From Luidia sarsii (taxonomy: Eukaryota; Echinodermata; Asteroidea; Paxillosida; Luidiidae), in NCBI GenBank assembly GCA_949987565.1, contig OX465110.1:1212233-1276232 (forward strand): DNA of 64,000 bases, written 5' to 3'. A model generated the notes under the pieces. The model ran no database searches. It saw only the letters and a program-made list of their open reading frames with translations, and had not been told where the DNA came from. How positions within the stretch are numbered: position 1 is the first letter of the stretch; the number at the start of each line of letters is the position of its first letter. This document shows, piece by piece, positions 1 to 12,300 of this stretch. A program made the translations under genes and the position numbers.

Positions 1-237
1 CCGCTCCCCAGACATCCTTGAGTGTACAGTCATAACAGAAATCAAATAGGAAATTCAAATTAAGAATGACGGTGGACAGTTTATGACCTAGCACTGAACT
101 TTCCTACACTGCCACAGCTGAAGCACAGCTACAAACATGAACTGTATGTACATGTACAATGCCCATTTAGGCCTATGTGTAATTCCAAAGTAAAATGAAA
201 CTAAAAAGAAACCTAGAATTGGAGATTTTGCTTTTAC
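1..237 (-). other. Start of FHOD intron 4
   Basis: This is intron sequence downstream of exon 4 on the minus strand. It has a GTAAAAG donor at 237-231, then ordinary AT-rich DNA with one short TGTACA-type run near 146-160. I see no exon here. Confidence 0.7.
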
Positions 238-305
238 CTGGAATATCTGCTTGAGTGAAAATAAGGCCCTGCGTAGTTCCCTTCCCGTTGAGTTGAGCAG
301 TTTTT
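238..305 (-). CDS. FHOD: FHOD coding exon 4 (residues 108-130)
   Basis: The acceptor CTCTTCAG precedes 2 nt completing Glu108 and 22 codons; the donor is CAG then GTAAAA. The peptide ends GRELRRALFSLKQIFQ, nearly identical to the vertebrate FHOD helix PELRRSLFSLKQIFQ. The next exon is beyond the left edge of the window. Confidence 0.95.
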
Positions 306-3300
306 CTGAAGAGAAAAAGAAAAGAAAAGACAAACAAATGAATCTGTAATCACTGTACTGCATGATCAAAGCTTTCACATTCCAATTAGTCAGAATCTAA
401 TTTGTGTGTTTGGTCAGTAGGGTCACAGTTATTAGGTGAACTTTTCCTTTTCCTGGCATTTGCTGGCACTGGCCTGGTGTATCCTGCATCTAATCCTTGT
501 TGTATTTGTCTCTTTAACTCATGGTCCGTTCTTGTATCCACTATGTGAAGAATGCCGAATAAATAATGATAATAATCATCATCATCAAGATACTGCCAAG
601 GAAAAGTTAAACAAATATCTTGCTGAGTGTCTCCTGGCTACTCTGTGGATTGACTTTGGGATGAAGTGTCAATCAGTTTTCCATTTTATTCGTTTGATTT
701 GAATTGAAAAAAAAGCTGTGAATCCACACTGTGCGATCCCTAGAGATAATGGGAATTAAATGCTTCTGACTATTTGGGAAGGCCACCATCTAAGGGCTGG
801 ATAGCTCAGATGGTAAGAGCACCAGTATGCAAAACCAAAGGTCTCAGGTTCAAGTCCCAGCCCAGTCAAATTTTCTTTAGCATTTTTTTCAAAATTGTTC
901 AAAAAGTTCCCAGTCAGTTTTTTCCTCTACATTTTGGTGTGTTAACACTGCAGTGTAATATAGCGTCCGATGTTTCAATCCTTACAGGACCTTCTCCCAA
1001 GGCAAGATTATTTTTGTGTCATTTTCAAAGTGACTAGACTGCTGCTGTATAAGCAGTCCAAGTAAGGCTATAAAAGTAGGGGGCTAAATGTTTGCACAAC
1101 CCACTTAAAAAAGGTAATATGGACTTGTTGAATTTCACAAGTCTTTAACTGCCATGATGACTACATAAAGAATGCTACAAAAGGTCTACAAGATCACTGC
1201 GCATGTACAAGAATGCAACAGATACAGTATACAAATGACATGTAGGCCCTACATGTATGTACACACGTACAATTAAAATCATGATGTTCATGTACATGTA
1301 TGTGTACTTACTGGGTACATGTACACAGTACATGATACTCTTCAAAGCATAGGCCTATCAAATCCATTGCTCTTGTGTCTGTGTGTAATATCAAAAATCA
1401 ACTACAGTGTGTGTTTGTACAATGTACTGTACATGTACATGTACATGTACATGTGTATGGTGCAGTGCAATGTCTTTACACCAGATTTCTTTGGGCACAC
1501 ACATACAGTGTACTAATCCAAAACATCTTACAACCCTGCTTATAATCTTAAAATGATTTTTCTGACTCCTTTTTGGAAATATGTCAAAGGCTCACAACCT
1601 CAAATCTGCCTCAAGTGTTACATGTACATGTATTTAATATGTTAATAGCATCATATACCATGTACTTTGAAACAGACAACAGAAATGGTTAACATCACAA
1701 GATGATTTTGTTACACCAAGGAGAACATCTGTAGTAAAGCAGTTTTCTTCCACTATTTAAAGCAGAAATTGGAGGACATTCCTTGACAAGAAATCTATTA
1801 TTCCTCACCAACTATTCATTTGCAACCAGTCTGCAAAACCGTGCAAAAGAGCATGCAAATCTACAAATGTATGTCACTGTACAGACACAAATTATCCCAG
1901 GAGATGGAAGGTTTACCTATAACATCTTTGATCTTGTCCCTCCTAGTATCAGTGCAAGCATAAACACGACTCTTCTGTCTCACGCTCTCCCTGTTCCAAA
2001 ACCCGGTCAATTCCTGCTTATCCGGGCTCATGGTTTTCCCAGACATTCCGAAAGATTCTCCTCAGAAATCTCCTTGGATTACTAAGCTCCTTCTCAGGAA
2101 CTCAGATGCAGGTTACCTCTCCAACCATTTCCCCGCTTCACATCCGATGGCATAATCATGGAATGTGACGATCTTACGAAAGCTACAGCACATGTTAAAG
2201 TTTCCTACAAGGAGACAACAGCACCGAAGACAACTTTACAACACCGACGAATTCCTGGGGCAAAGAGCCAAAGGCAGACCACAGCTGTGTGATTGACTGT
2301 CTCGTTGGTGGCGGAGGGAATCAGAGGCAGACATAGGAGTACGGTACGTCGTCGTGTACCTGCCGTCATCAACGTTAACCAATCATGGTCTCGTGAGCTG
2401 AGACTGCCTGTGTCCTCTTAGCTTGCCCAGGAAAACAGGAACGATGCATCACACGCGTACGCTGAACACATGTACGACGGCGGATGACAAAGCTAAAAAG
2501 CCCTTCCCGATTAAAATATTTCCTCTCTTCATCATACCTCAAGGTGAATGTTTAGGCTAAAACAAGACCATCCTTGCTGAAGACACAAACGACAACTCAA
2601 AAAAGAAAAACCATTCCTGCCTCATCAGAACAACAACTCCTCTGCCAGATGAAAAACTCAATATTGCCAAAACTTTGCAATTTGTCAGTCTACCTGTACT
2701 TATATTTCAAGGCAAGCCTTAACTGAAAACACCCCTCAGGGAAATGGAACATCCTGCATTTCATCACTAATTTGGGACAATTCCAAGTGTTTTACAAGGG
2801 GTGCTTTAAATGAAACCTGAAAAATTCAGAACACTTTATCTGGCGAACTAATTGGCAAGGTCAGCAAGCTTGTACATGGCCAATTTAATTTCTCACAGTC
2901 TCGCCGAGTGATTGAAACAGCCAGCTGATCTTCAACTGGCCAAATGCTGCCACAAGAGGGGGCTGTTCATAGCAGAAAGTCAAAGGCACAGGATTCACAT
3001 GTATGACAAGGGATGAATTCTTCACGAGAGACACACTGTATACATGTACTTCTATGTACCCATGTACAATGTACATGTACATTGTACATACATGTACATG
3101 TACATGTTCTGTACCCAATGCAACCATTTCATTTAAATGTCATTTGCATACATGTACATGTACATGTACCTACACTGTAGGTACTGTACATTACTTGTAC
3201 AGTGTATGTACAGCATGTAAATCTTTCCTAATTTGTACATCCATTGGTTGTAAAGGTCTATTTTGTGAAACCAAGGAGGTAGTGAAACCAAGTGAACATA

Positions 3301-6300
3301 ATTATGCCTGTGAAAACATCAAAGTTTTTTGTTACTTTTTAAATGAACTACTGTACCGTACATACATGTACATATACAAAAACTTTAGAACTATAATCAT
3401 ACACATTTTAAATGTGAAAGGGTCAGGCATACATATGTATTTCACGTTTTATTTAATTTTTTTATTCAGAAGAAATGGTAGATGCTTGGCACTGTCAGAC
3501 TCTGGTTCACTGTCATACATGTACTATACTGTACATGTACTTTGAGGTTTCTCCTGGATAGACCTTATACATACGGAGTATATCAACATGTACATGTGTA
3601 CATTGTGTACAATGTGTACCTGTAACATACTGTACATGTACTGTACAGTACTTGCCTTGTGTACGGCATGTTCAACTGTGCTACGTACACTGTACATGTG
3701 TATATGAGAGTAAATCTGACGGAATGTCAGGGAGTGCAAAATGATACACTGTCTGGTAACCCTCCACTTAGGAGTAGAGGGTGAGGTGCCATGTGCAACG
3801 CGTGGCTGTCTATCAAGGAAGGATTGGATGCTTGACTCAGAATCACCAAGCACAGTCCACATGGCAATGATACAAAGTACATCTACCGGTACATGCATGT
3901 ACATAAAACATACTTGTACACATAGTACATGTACAAGTTCTACCAAGGAGGTACATGTACATGTACAGTACATTGTACATGTACCTCCTTGGTTCTACAT
4001 TCTGTCCATGTCCACACAGTACCAATGAAGCATTGAATGGTGCATTGACATGTACATCCTATAGATGTACATGTACATGAACACAGTAGAATTAAATGTA
4101 ACAAAACTGTGTATTACACATGTACATGTAGCTACACATGTACATGTATGTACACTTGTAAAGCATGCAATATTACGGAAATTTGATTTAAATAAGAAAA
4201 ACATACATTGTACATACATGTATATCACTGTGTTTACATGTACTGTACAGAGTACAATATGAGTATATATGATTAGAAAAACATACATGTACATGTACAT
4301 GTACATGTAGGCCTAAACTTGAATAGAAACAGGTTTTCAAGATTTGTCTTCCCCTTCAAGACATGGCAGTGCATTCCTACATTGCCTCCCGATACTTAAT
4401 TTAGTCACTCCATCCAATAGTCCTCCCTTTAATTCTCTCTCAGCCAAGACTCTCCCGCATCCTCCCTCCCTCCAGCTGGTAAGATCCAGCTCCACACATT
4501 CCTGGGATGTTGGCTGGGGCCAGTCATCCACTATCCCCATCAGTGGGGGCATGGCCGGTCTAAACAGTAGCTGACTGGGTGGACGGTAGGCATCGACCTG
4601 GCTGGGACTGTCACCAACGGGGACGGCAAGGAGGCAGGGAGGAGGCAAGCCTGAGGAGTGAGACAGCACTGAACCCTTCCCACTTTGCAGGAGACGAGGG
4701 GCAAGATGTTTTCATCATTAGGTCATCTTGAGGGGAGGGAGGAGAGGGGAAGGAGAGAAGGACGGGGTGGGAGGGAAGGAGAGGGAGGGAGAGAAGGGAA
4801 GGAAGGGAGAGAAGGGAGAGAAGGGAGAAAAGGAAGGGGAGGGAGGGAAGGGGAGGGAGGGAAGGGGAGGGAGGGAGAGAAGGGAGAGAAGGGAGAGAAG
4901 GGAGAGAAGGGAGAGAAGGGAGAGAAGGAAGGGAAGGGAGGGGAGGGAGGGGAGGGAAGGAGAGGGGATGTCTTGGGTTGCTTGGAGAATGGAGATAGGG
5001 AGCTGCTTGTTTCTAAGCAACAGCTGGGGAGTTATTTGACTTCCCAGTGCTTTGATCTCATCTGTGGGTTGAGCAATGCTGAACCCTCCATGGTATTAAA
5101 TTGCATTTCAGACTACTTCAGTTCAGCGGCATTTTCAATTGTCTCTATTGGTCATGACCAACCTCCAAAAATGATTCATCCTCAGTCACAGTGTGCCACA
5201 AACGAAAATAACCAAAGCAATCTGTACCTCTTGATAAAACAATGTACAGTATGTACACTGCTTAACAGTTGACACCTAATGAGTATAATTTTATGTTCCG
5301 TATATTTCTTAAATTTGAAGAAGAAAAAAATTACAGAAAATAATGATCAAAAAATTGGCGATGGTTGAATTATTTCTGACTGGCACCCCCTGCCGGGCAA
5401 AGACTAGGTGGCTATTGGGGAAGGCAACCATCTAAGGGCTGGATGGCTCAGATGTTAATCCAGAGGTCTCAGGTTCAAGTCCCGGTCAAGTCCTTTGTTT
5501 GTTTGACAGAAAATAATGATATCAAACATTAGGAGGGCCTGATGTTTGAATCCTAGCAGGACCTTTCTCAAAGGCAGAAAAATAATGATTTTGAAAAAGA
5601 ACAGTTTCCAGTCTTTTTAATCTTTTTGTTTTTCTGACAGAAAACAATGATGATAGAGAGCAATTTTTTATGTTTAATTTTTTTTTGAAAAAAAAGCCTG
5701 CACATAGTAAGATCACAAGAGGGTGCCAAGAAAATTTGAAATTTCATGTTGCTTAAGACAAAAAAGCCTTTTTTTGCAACACAATGAGGTTAGCCAATGA
5801 GGTTAGCCATTCATACAATGTACCCATCAGAGGGGAAACATTTTGATGATAATTTAATTATCTATTAATATTTTTTGTAGAAAATAAACAGTACTACAGT
5901 ATGTGTCATCAAACACTATTTATTGTTTAGGGGGTTATCGTATGCATTCTAGTAACTTACATACATGTAAGTCCATGATATTGTTATTGCAAACGCCAAA
6001 ACACTTACATGTACCTATGTATTGTTGACACTATCACTTCATCAGTACTTTAATTAGATTACACCTAGCAGCTTGATACTGACCTTCTTAATATGGATTA
6101 ATTAATGCACGCATGGGCTTGGCATAAGTGTCATTCATATTACTTCTTTCAACAATAGAGGGCTCACTTCCATTTCACCTCAGACTCCCTCAGGCTCAGG
6201 TTCCAATCCAGTCAAGTCAAGGTTCCCTTGCTCTTGTAATCATTCACAAATAGATGTGTCGATTTGATTTCCTCTGCTTAAAGTGGGTGTTTTTATTCAA

Positions 6301-9300
6301 AAACTGCTATTTATAGGATCATGTTTGTGAGTTGTTGTCAAGGTTTGCAGTCGTGATTCAAGATGAGAATTTGAGAGAGGACTTCCTTACATCCTTATTT
6401 TTTACTTCATCATGAGTGAATCACAGATCCGGCTTGCCTTGCTTTATTTATAGAGGGCTGTCTCAACAACTTCACCTACATGAATTCCTGTACAGCAGGA
6501 AATTCCCATCCATACAAACACTCTTCTGCCGGGCAGGCAGTGAATTCGCTGGGAAATACTCCCAGGAATGTGCGCCCAGGTAATTTATTACCCGCTGAAT
6601 TGATTCTTGACAAAGGAGAGAAATAATTACAGTAGTGTCTTCCCGGTAGTACATACTGTACAGTGTACTACACAAATGTAAGTCCATTCACTTGTTGACT
6701 TTACAGGTGCGAAGCGTAGCAGAAAAGCCATGTACATTTTTATATTGTGTTTTCCTCTTCTCTCTCCCATAAAATGAACAAACAGAACAATGACTATGTA
6801 CATTGTGTAGGCCTATAGTACGTACTGTACATGTACATACATGTACACGTGTATGAAATGGTGCATACATGTACTGTACAATGTACAGTACAGAACATGA
6901 ATCATTTGGGAAAGGGCACGCCATGTGCTCTGGTGAGTGTGTCAGACCATGGAGGAATAAGAAGGGTCAGACTGAATTGAAAGACTCTTGAAGAATGTGT
7001 AAGATTTTCTCCTGCGAAGGATAAGAAGGTTGGAATCTGACAAAAGCTACTGGGCCAAGAGATCAACAGATAACAAGATTAGGCACTTAGGGCCTCCTCT
7101 GTTCCCCTGGGATCCTGGGATATGTCTCCGACTCCGACCTGTTTCCTTACTCTGTGCACTGACTGAACCGATATCAATCAATTGTTATCGCCAGAGGCAA
7201 AATGCGCAACAAAAGCTCTGGACAACATTTTCCTGGTGACTTACATTCTTAGCCAACTCAGGGGGGGGGGGCGGTCAGAGAGTGAATAAAGGAGCTCAAT
7301 GACATGTCTTTGAGACAAGGATAACATCATTTAAATGACAATGGAGGGAGTGGAGGAAATTCGCCCATCTGACTCTGAGGACCGTGTACATGTACACTAC
7401 GTGTGTGTCGCTACAAAATGTATGTTCCTATAACTAAGTATATTGTGCACATACATGCACATACACTGTACATGTTTTACATGTCGTGTACACTACGGTA
7501 GGCCTACATGTAGAAGGCCTTGCAAGTGCATTATACTGTAGTTACATGTAATGTCCAACGTGTACATGATTGTACATACATGTATAACGGGGTACAGTAT
7601 ACACGTACCGGTACATGTACATGTACCGGTACATGTACGTGTACATGTAAATTGTACCACATCCATTGGACATGTTCATGTACATGTAACATGTACATGT
7701 ACATGTATACAGTACTGTACATGTACATGTACATGTACATAAAATTCAGTATCTTAAAGCACTGATATACATGTACCAAAAATGTTGCAAACTGCTTACT
7801 GACTAAAATTACCAATGTAATGCAAATCTTAAATTCCTAGAGCAGAACCTTTCTCAAAGGCAGGACCTTTCTCAAAATTAAATATCCTTACATACTGTAC
7901 ATACATGTAATATACATTTACAGTACATGTACTGTACATGTACGTGTACTGTAGCTGCCTTTGAGAAAGGGCCCACTAGGATTGAATTGCAAAGCCCTCC
8001 TATGTTTTTGAAATTTCCATTTCTGGCAAGTTGGCAGGTGAAACCCTTGTCACACAAACAGTGAGGTTATTTTTCAGAATACCACAGTGTCCATATCTAG
8101 GCTACACATGTGCACTTGGCTCCAGCACTTTCTGGAGCTCAGTCTTTCAACAGCTGAGAATACAAGCTGTGGTTTCCCTGGGAGGATGAGGGGGTCCTTC
8201 CCTCCTTCAGTAAGAACGTTTTCATCTTGAGATTGTGGCCAAAGGCCTGTGGGGCATGTTTTTACATGAAAACTCCAAATCTTTGCCTGGCTGGAGCTGT
8301 GGTTTGGGACGAAGCCCTGGGTATACAATTTCTGTCAATTTGTACAAATTGTACACACAAAGGTCATGACCGGTGACAATCTAACAAGCTACATTGTACA
8401 CTATATATTCCTGGAATGCCAAACTTATTTGGCTTTGGCACTTTTCCTGGAAAGCAAGAACTCTGGAACTTAATCTCCAGTACAATACTTGCTAACTACT
8501 TACAACAATTAGGCCGGGTATAGATAACAGTTTGTTTGCTGAAGTATGGAACCTACATGTACATGTACAGTACAATCTGAATCTGTACATGTAGCACATG
8601 TAGGTTACATGTACAGGTAGATATCATGTGAAGTGCATTCAGCAATTGCAATTGATTCACAATCACAGTATCAGGTTCTCATACTGGGAGTGGAACAACA
8701 ACCTAACCTCTGCCTCGTCCACAAAGAAGAAATCAAGCATATAACACACCAGGTACATGTAGCTTTCAATTATCACCGGTTCCCAGCACCCAAGTGAACC
8801 ACCAATAGAACAGATACAATACACATCATTACATGTAAGCTTAAATCCAAATATAATGGGATAATGTCATAATGTGTTAAATGGCTCTTTTTTGGGTCAC
8901 AATCCTTCTCCAAAGACATGACTACTAGTACATGTAGTCAGCGATAGCTGCATGGCTGGGTATGTATGTACCTGTATCACATCAGATACATGTACAGGTG
9001 TACATTCACAGATCTGTTTTGTGTCCCCTTTGTAAAAAAAAAAAAAACCAATGCTTTCATTGTCCATGCATGCGAGAAAGCAGTGTAGGTTTTCCTGCTT
9101 CTAAACCATTTGTTTGGATTCCAAGAGTGAACTTTCGTGGGAAAATGAAACCACTGCTGGCTGACAAACAGCCTCTTAGTAAGAAACTGCTCAGAACATG
9201 TGTCACGCTTCATTACCCAAACCCAAACTGGCAGCCAAGAGGGTGTAATGTCATTTGTAAGTAACCAACTCTCAACCGATCCCTCCCAGTTTATTCAACC

Positions 9301-12300
9301 ATTCATGGGAGTGAGCCAGTTTGACCAACAACAAGCCTTTGATGCACAGAAAGGACTCTGGTGGGTTGGAGGCGGATTTTTTCTCACTAATCTAAAAATA
9401 ACAGCTCTGACATTCCGAATGATATGAAACCCGGGGAGGGAGGGAATGACCAGAGGAAAAATTATCACAAATCGGGTTTGGGAGGAAGAGAGGGGAGGGA
9501 CAGGACCTTCTATCTTGTGGCCAGGACTGAACTTGTAGCTCAGCTCCCAGTGGACAAAACAAACAAATCTTAGCCTTGAGTGATAGGGCAAACCATGGCC
9601 AACAAAGTCAACTCTGCCTTCTATACACTATAATTTAGGAGCGGAGGGGAGAGGAGAGGAGGGGAGGGGAGGGGAGGGGAGGGGAGGGGAGGGTAGGGGA
9701 GAGGATGGAGGGAGGGGAGGGGAGAGGAGTGGAGGGGAGGGAGGGGAGGGGAGGGGAGAGGAGAGGAGGGGAGGGGAGAGGAGAGGAGGGGAGAGGAGGG
9801 GAGGGGAGAGGAGAGGAGTGGAGGGAAGGGGAGAGGAGGAGAGATGAGAGGATGGAGGGAGGGAGAGGAGAGGATTGAGGGAGGGGAGGGAGAGGATGGA
9901 GTGAGGGGAGGGAGAGGAGGAGTGAGGAGAATAGAGGAGGGGACAGGAGAGGAGAGGAGGGGAGAGGAGGGAGGGAGGGGAGGGAGAGGATGGGGTGAGG
10001 AGAGGGAGAGGAGGAGAGAGGAGAATAGAGGAGGGGACAGGAGAGGAGAGGAGTGGAGAGGAGGGGAGAGGAGGGAGGGAGAGGAGAGGAGTGGAGGGGA
10101 GGGGAGAGGAGAGGAGGGGAGGGGAGGGGAGAGGATGGAGGGAGGGGAGGGAGAGGATGGGGTGAGGAGAGGGAGAGGAGGAGAGAGGAGAATAGAGGAG
10201 GGGAGAGGAGAGGAGAGGAGTGGAGGGGAGGGGAGAGGAGGGAGAGGAGGAGAATAGAGATGGGGACAGGAGACGAGAAGAGTGGAGGGGAGGGGAGAGG
10301 AGGGAGGGAGGGGAGGGGAGGGAGGAGAGAGGAGGGGAGAGGAGGGGAGAGAAGAGTAGAGGAAGGGACAAGAGAGGAGAGGAGGGGAGCTGAGGGGAAG
10401 GTTTGGATGCTGTATCTTTTCATTTCTTTGAAGTTGATTTCAATTTGGATTTGGGAATTTGGGAGGATGGGCATCCGAGGCATACAATGATGTTTTGCAG
10501 TACAATGGCCTCTGGGGATCTGTGCATCTTGGGGAATATAGTATTTATACAATGCAGAACTGTGACATTTCCACACGATTTCCAACAAGGAAAGATGCAA
10601 CTGTATGCAGTGTGCTAACTTTAAGTACAGTAGTACAATTAGAATTGAAAAACATATTTGCTTGTTTCTCCCTGAAATTTCTGTGATGAGAAATATTCCG
10701 ACCTTTTGGAGAATGTTAACAGTGTCATGTACATGTACACATGTACATTGTACACGTGCTTCATGACACAGCTCTCTTTCAGACACAGGACAAATGTTTA
10801 CCCTGGTTTTACCCTGACTGAGGAAAAAGTGAAAGCTCTGTATAACATTTTCCTGATTTCAAGGTTGGCTGCAACCTGTGGTATACGTTACACCAATGAT
10901 TCTACTTGAAATGTGACATGTGTACAGTGTACACGTGCATAGTGCATGCACTGTAGGGCCAAGTAGGGTTCAAGCAGCTAATGTACATGTGCTTCAGTTT
11001 CTGCAGGAAATGCTTCATAGGAACAAGCAAATGTTGGCAGGAAGGTGAGGGAGTGATAAAGTACACAGGGGAATGTGGACTTCAACTCCAAGACTTACTG
11101 CAAGGCTGGATGCATCTACATTGGTGTGACAGTACTCTACATGACTACAGCACTCAGATGTACATGTACACTGTACATTTACAGTAATGTCAAGTCATGT
11201 ACTGTACATTTACAATCGTACAATGTACATGTTCATGTACACTGCCCCTCAAAAGTTATAGCACACCCACTGCACAATTTTCAACTTAAGATTTCACTTT
11301 AAAATATCACAGCTGTTCAGTAAACTATCAAACCTGTGTCTGGAGTCATTATTTTAATCAGAAAACACGAAGCAGATTTGTGTGTGGGTGCGCTATAACT
11401 TTTGAGGGGAAGTGTACGTATAGGCCTACATGTACACTGTACTGTACATGTACATACACATGTACACGTACACGTACAATCGTACATGTACATGTATATA
11501 TTTATAGGCCTACATGTACATTACATACATGTACATGTACAGTACTCTACAACTACAGTACCGGTACATGTGCATGTACATGTACATTGTACATGCGTAA
11601 ACTACATACTGTACATATGTACTGATAATAAGGTATACATGAACATGTACATTACACTTTACACACTTGAACACTAAATATTATGCAAATGTGTGAGTAG
11701 ACTGAGTACATTTAACGAATTAAAGTTGTTCTAACGAGGTCACCACACACTCATCTGTTTACAATTTCTACACCATACAGAAGGTAGCGGTACATGTTCA
11801 TGTACAGTGTACACACTGAAAGAACTCTCCAGAATGTATGACAACATCAGAAGATGACAACGTCCGTGAAACAAGATCTGAGCTCTGGCACGCCAAGCAC
11901 TCCATACAAATTCCTGACAGCTCATTTCTGCCCCAGCAGCCACCAGGGAGCAGAGAGACGAAGAAGAGAGAGAGAGAGAGAGAGAAACAGAGAGAAACAT
12001 CCACATGAACAGAGACTGAGAAAATTCAATCCAGTCTTGGACTTGACATATGATGTCATTGCTCTGGACTCCAGAGCCTGATACTCTACAGTGCCAAGGA
12101 ATTGGCAACTTTTCTAGATGCAGAGGACTGGATTCAATTTTGATGCTTTCATATGAGACCCTGACTGATCGGCTGTAAATAGAACGTGGCTAATGAAATA
12201 ACCAAGTGAACAGCTCACAAGGGCAAGAATGGCAAGAGTTCGGGATACCAGAAGTCAGTGTCACCCTTGTAACAGAATTATACAATTTCCGAATTTCAAA

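Noticed and set aside
794..863. Functional tRNA gene
   Set aside because: The anticodon stem does not pair well, flanking sequence is shared with several other copies, and there is no clear pol III terminator directly after it; a SINE is the better explanation.
3003..4306. Many short frames rich in Met, Tyr, Cys, Thr, His and Val
   Set aside because: Reading of ACATGT/TGTACA repeats in different frames; the same artefact recurs at 7.5, 11.4, 15.1, 17.3 and 53.7 kb.
9628..10786. Ser/Pro/Leu-rich and Arg/Glu/Gly-rich open frames
   Set aside because: Purine-tract artefacts.
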